From the NCBI GenBank assembly GCA_035626815.1, contig DASPMY010000027.1, positions 1-64,000 of the forward strand: DNA of 64,000 nt, given 5' to 3'. Source of the DNA: Croceibacterium_A sp035626815 (GTDB lineage: Bacteria; Pseudomonadota; Alphaproteobacteria; Sphingomonadales; Sphingomonadaceae). The notes beneath the pieces are model-generated. The model saw only the letters and a list, made by a program, of their open reading frames with translations, did not search any database and had not been told where the DNA came from. This document shows, piece by piece, positions 61,535 to 64,000 of the stretch. Made by a program: the position numbers and the translations under genes. Numbering within the stretch: the stretch's first letter is position 1; the number at the start of each line of letters is the position of its first letter.

Positions 61535-62866
61535 TCACGGCCAGGTGAAGAACAGGCCGCCCGGGTCATGGCGCTGCCGCAGCTCGCCGAGCCGCGCGAG
61601 GGCCTCGGCGGTGAAGCATTCGGCGAGGCGCTCGGGGCCTTGCGTCAGGTCGGCCTCGCCGACGTAGCGGCCCGCGCGCAGAGGGGCGAGGGCGTCGTCT
61701 ACCCGGCGGACCCAGGCGCGGTTGGCCTCGTCGTCGGCGGGATCGTCCCACAGCGCGTAGATGCCCGCGCCGGTGCCGCCGCCGACCGACAGCGCGCCGC
61801 CGCCGAGCTCGACGCGCCCGCCGCCGCCGAAGGCGACGATGTCGATCGTCGCATGGCGGCTCGGCGCGGGCAGGTGGCCGACCGCCAGGAGCAGCTCGCC
61901 GAGCGGCGCTTCGCTCCACAGATGATCGGCGGCGACGCGCTTGCCCGCGGGCATCGGCGACATGCGGAACAGCTCGGGGAACGCCACGACCTCGCCGCAC
62001 GGCGCCGAGATCGCCTCGGCCGCGGCGGGCGGCGAGGCGAACGCGACGAGCCGATCGCGCGCTTCGTCCTCGCTGGCGGCGCACGCGGCGACGCGCAGGA
62101 TCACCGCCGGCTCGTGCGTGTCCCAGTGGGTCAGCAGGAAGCAGCCGATCTCGACCGCCGGGTGAGTCGCGGCGGCGGCGGCGGTGAGCCAGTCGGCCAG
62201 CGCCGGGGCGCACGTCGCGGTGAAGTAGCCGCGCCACGCGTAGGTCACCGGCGGCAACGGGTGCAGCTGCAGATGGTACGCGGTCACGGCCGCGAAGAAC
62301 CCCGGACCGTGGCCGCGCGCGGCCCAGAACAAGTCGGCGTGGTGCTCGGCGCTCGCGCGCACGATCTCGCCCGCGGCGGTGACCAGCTCGATCGCCGTGA
62401 CGTTGGCGCACGCTGCGCCCCATTCGCCCGCGTTCCAGCCGAATCCGCCGGCGAGGATGTAGCCGCTCAAGCCGACGTCGACGCAATGCCCGACCGGAAA
62501 GGCGAGGCCCTCGGCCGCGAGCCGCTCGGCCAGCACCCCGTCGCACACCCCGGCGCCGACCCGCGCGGTTCGCGCCGCGGCGTCGATCTCGATCGAGTCG
62601 AGCCGGCCGAGGTCGAGCATCAGGCCGCCCTCGCGCAGCGCCGCCGCCTCGTAATGATGCCCGCTGCCGCGCGGCGAAACCCTGAGGCCGTGCGCGGCGG
62701 CCGAGCGGATCGCCGCGGCGACCTCTTCGGCGCCGGTGCAGCGAACGATGGCGTCCGGCGAGCGCGCCCGGTGCAGTCGCTTGTTCCAGATGGCCTGCTC
62801 GCGCGCCGCATCGTAGCCGGGCTCGCCGCGCTTCAGGAAGGTTGGGTCGTCGAGCGGGGCAGGCAC
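61535..62866 (-). CDS. FAD-linked oxidoreductase, berberine-bridge-enzyme type
   Basis: A 443-residue flavoprotein. The FAD-binding PCMH domain has VSPRGSGHHYEAA, where a His can bind FAD, and GHCVDVGLSGYILAGGFGW, whose Cys matches the second covalent site of BBE-like enzymes. ATG 62866 begins the family. The C-terminal BBE tail ends RHDPGGLFFTWP, related to the DP-x-x-F motif. Bicovalent flavin is predicted. The substrate may be a sugar, alkaloid or lignin-derived compound. The DLH gene upstream may share its transcript. Confidence 0.88.
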   Translation of the reverse strand: MPAPLDDPTFLKRGEPGYDAAREQAIWNKRLHRARSPDAIVRCTGAEEVAAAIRSAAAHGLRVSPRGSGHHYEAAALREGGLMLDLGRLDSIEIDAAARTARVGAGVCDGVLAERLAAEGLAFPVGHCVDVGLSGYILAGGFGWNAGEWGAACANVTAIELVTAAGEIVRASAEHHADLFWAARGHGPGFFAAVTAYHLQLHPLPPVTYAWRGYFTATCAPALADWLTAAAAATHPAVEIGCFLLTHWDTHEPAVILRVAACAASEDEARDRLVAFASPPAAAEAISAPCGEVVAFPELFRMSPMPAGKRVAADHLWSEAPLGELLLAVGHLPAPSRHATIDIVAFGGGGRVELGGGALSVGGGTGAGIYALWDDPADDEANRAWVRRVDDALAPLRAGRYVGEADLTQGPERLAECFTAEALARLGELRQRHDPGGLFFTWP

Positions 62867-62872
62867 TCGGCC

Positions 62873-63577
62873 CTAACCGAACACCTCGGCGAACAGTTCC
62901 AGCATCGCCGCCCAGCTCTGGCGGTCGGCGCTGGCATCGTAGGCGGTGGCCGGGTTGTCGGTCGGGGCGGGGTTGGTGAAGCCGTGGCGCACGCCGCTGT
63001 ACGAATGGAAGTGCCAGTCGGCCCGGGCGGCGTCCATCTCCTCCCAGAAGGCGAGCACCTGGCTCCGCGGGACCATCGGGTCGGCGTCGCCGTGGCAGAC
63101 GAGGATGCGCGCGGTGATCGCGCCCGGCTCGGCCGGGAGGCCGGTGTCGAGCAGTCCGTGGAAGCTGACCACGGCCGCCAGCGGCGCGCCGTCGCGGGCC
63201 AGCTCGAGCGCCGCCTGCCCGCCCATGCAGAAGCCGATCGCCGCCAGCGGCAGGCCTTGCGCATCGGGCAGCGTCGCCAGCGCCCGCAGCGCGGCCTTGA
63301 GGCGCCGCCGGTAGGCCAGGGGATCGGGGCGGATGCCTCCGGCGAGAGTGCGGGCCGCGTCGAAGTTCGCCGGGCGCTCGCCGTAGAAGTCGGCGATCAG
63401 CGCGAGGTAGCCGGCCTCGCCCAGCATCCGGGCCTTCGTCTCGACCGCCGGCGTCGGATTCATGATCGTCGGGAACACCAGGATCGCCGCGCGCGGCGGC
63501 CCGGCGGGGCGGGCGACGAGACCCGTCAGCCGGGTCTTGCCGTCCGCGTAGTCGAGCGATTCGAGTTCCACAGGCAC
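62873..63577 (-). CDS. Dienelactone hydrolase family protein
   Basis: A 234-residue alpha/beta hydrolase. The nucleophile elbow is GFCMGGQAA (Cys), with Asp in CHGDADPMVP and His in GVRHGFTN completing the triad. True dienelactone hydrolases open lactones from aromatic degradation; many relatives have other esters as substrates. Start GTG 63577 or 63571; the latter has GGGAG spaced 5 nt. It probably shares its transcript with the downstream flavin oxidoreductase (7-nt gap). Confidence 0.9.
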   Translation of the reverse strand: MPVELESLDYADGKTRLTGLVARPAGPPRAAILVFPTIMNPTPAVETKARMLGEAGYLALIADFYGERPANFDAARTLAGGIRPDPLAYRRRLKAALRALATLPDAQGLPLAAIGFCMGGQAALELARDGAPLAAVVSFHGLLDTGLPAEPGAITARILVCHGDADPMVPRSQVLAFWEEMDAARADWHFHSYSGVRHGFTNPAPTDNPATAYDASADRQSWAAMLELFAEVFG

Positions 63578-63684
63578 TCCCAACCTTCCCTCGCCCCCGG
63601 CGAACAGGCTGCTACCGGCTTCCCGGAAATGGGCAAGGGGACGTCCTTCGACCAGGCGCCGGCTGGACCCTCCTCTCGGCCACG

Positions 63685-63718
63685 AAAAAAGGGACGGGCG
63701 CACTGGCACCCGTCCCTT
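63685..63718 (-). terminator. Intrinsic terminator of the cold-shock gene
   Basis: AAGGGACGGG (63689-63698) pairs with CCCGTCCCTT (63709-63718). On the minus strand the stem is followed by T6 (plus strand 63685-63690), 29 nt after the stop. Confidence 0.9.
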
Positions 63719-63747
63719 CTCTTGTCGCGCGAAACCGCGGTGGCGGC

Positions 63748-63954
63748 TTAGGCGTTCTGGAGATTGACCGCGCTGGTCTTGCCGCGCTTGTCGTTCTCGA
63801 GGTCGTAGGACAGACGCTGCTCCTTATCGAGCGAGCTCATCCCGGCGGCCTGGACGGCCGTCATGTGGACGAACGCGTCGTTGCCGCCGGCTTCATTGGT
63901 GATGAAGCCGTAACCCTTGGCATTGTCGAAAAACTTCACTGTGCCGATCGGCAT
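63748..63954 (-). CDS. Cold-shock domain protein (CspA family)
   Basis: A 68-residue single-stranded nucleic-acid-binding protein. RNP1 is KGYGFI and RNP2 is DAFVHM; the sequence starts MPIGTVKFFDNAKGYGFIT. It acts as an RNA chaperone in cold or stationary phase. The long 5' leader typical of the family extends to the window edge and is only partly seen, with GGAGGCC/GGCCTCC inverted repeats at 63977-63996 that may be part of a leader fold. Confidence 0.95.
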   Translation of the reverse strand: MPIGTVKFFDNAKGYGFITNEAGGNDAFVHMTAVQAAGMSSLDKEQRLSYDLENDKRGKTSAVNLQNA

Positions 63955-64000
63955 ATCAATTTCCTTCTTTGGCTGCGGAGGCCGAAGTGGCCTCCTCGTG

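Overview
The window is GC-rich, gene-dense chromosomal DNA. It reads as an alphaproteobacterium of the order Sphingomonadales (sphingomonad or erythrobacter type). The evidence is the block comEC-lexA-moeA-moaC-trpC-trpD-trpG-trpE-ppiD running into tpiA-secG-pyrG, the pdhA plus lipoyl-pdhB pair preceded by an ftsB-like gene, a GAAC-N7-GAAC LexA box of the alphaproteobacterial type, a large TonB-dependent receptor, and many nested-palindrome intergenic repeats. Genus and species cannot be fixed from the sequence alone.

Layout. 1-12 kb: end of comEC, SOS repressor lexA with its own operator, molybdopterin genes moeA/moaC, two decayed genes (a frameshifted membrane protein and an internally deleted acyltransferase), then the tryptophan genes. 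The trp block is interrupted by an antisense Phd-PIN toxin-antitoxin module between trpE and trpG and by a palindromic repeat between trpD and trpC. 12-18 kb: tpiA, secG, pyrG, a small heat-shock protein with a sigma-32-like promoter and a ROSE-like RNA thermometer, grxC, a nitrilase-family amidase, a DUF1178 protein and tRNA-Arg(CCU). 18-28 kb: a quinone-oxidoreductase-like dehydrogenase, a 1234-residue TonB receptor, a regulator with two MarR-like modules, a small periplasmic protein, an ftsB-like gene and pdhA/pdhB. 28-34 kb: six tightly overlapping TadE/TadG-type genes on the minus strand, with no Tad motor or prepilin genes in the window.

34-50 kb: a squalene/phytoene-synthase-like protein, an EF-hand protein, trmFO with a C-terminus supplied by a repeat, YhhN, a MerR/TipAS regulator back to back with an AbrB-Doc toxin-antitoxin module, gyrA, a TPR protein, ychF, an MgtE-like transporter, pth, rplY and two tandem TraB/GumN lipoproteins. 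A small XRE regulator sits between two membrane-protein genes with its own operator-like palindromes. 50-64 kb: glyQ, a DUF559 nuclease-like gene enclosed by inverted palindromic arms, and glyS, which carries two in-frame copies of the same palindrome. They are followed by ppdK, a methyltransferase, comF, hisI, an acyl-CoA dehydrogenase, a BBE-type FAD oxidoreductase, a dienelactone hydrolase and a cold-shock protein.

The most promising undescribed signal is at glyQ-glyS. The same inverted arms either enclose a DUF559 gene (51824-52276) or enclose only a short conserved spacer and lie in frame within glyS. This is the relationship expected of an autonomous element and its MITE-like derivatives. 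Also notable are two toxin-antitoxin modules with exchanged partners (Phd with PIN, AbrB with Doc), both with a -10 box so close to the ATG that their mRNAs should be leaderless.
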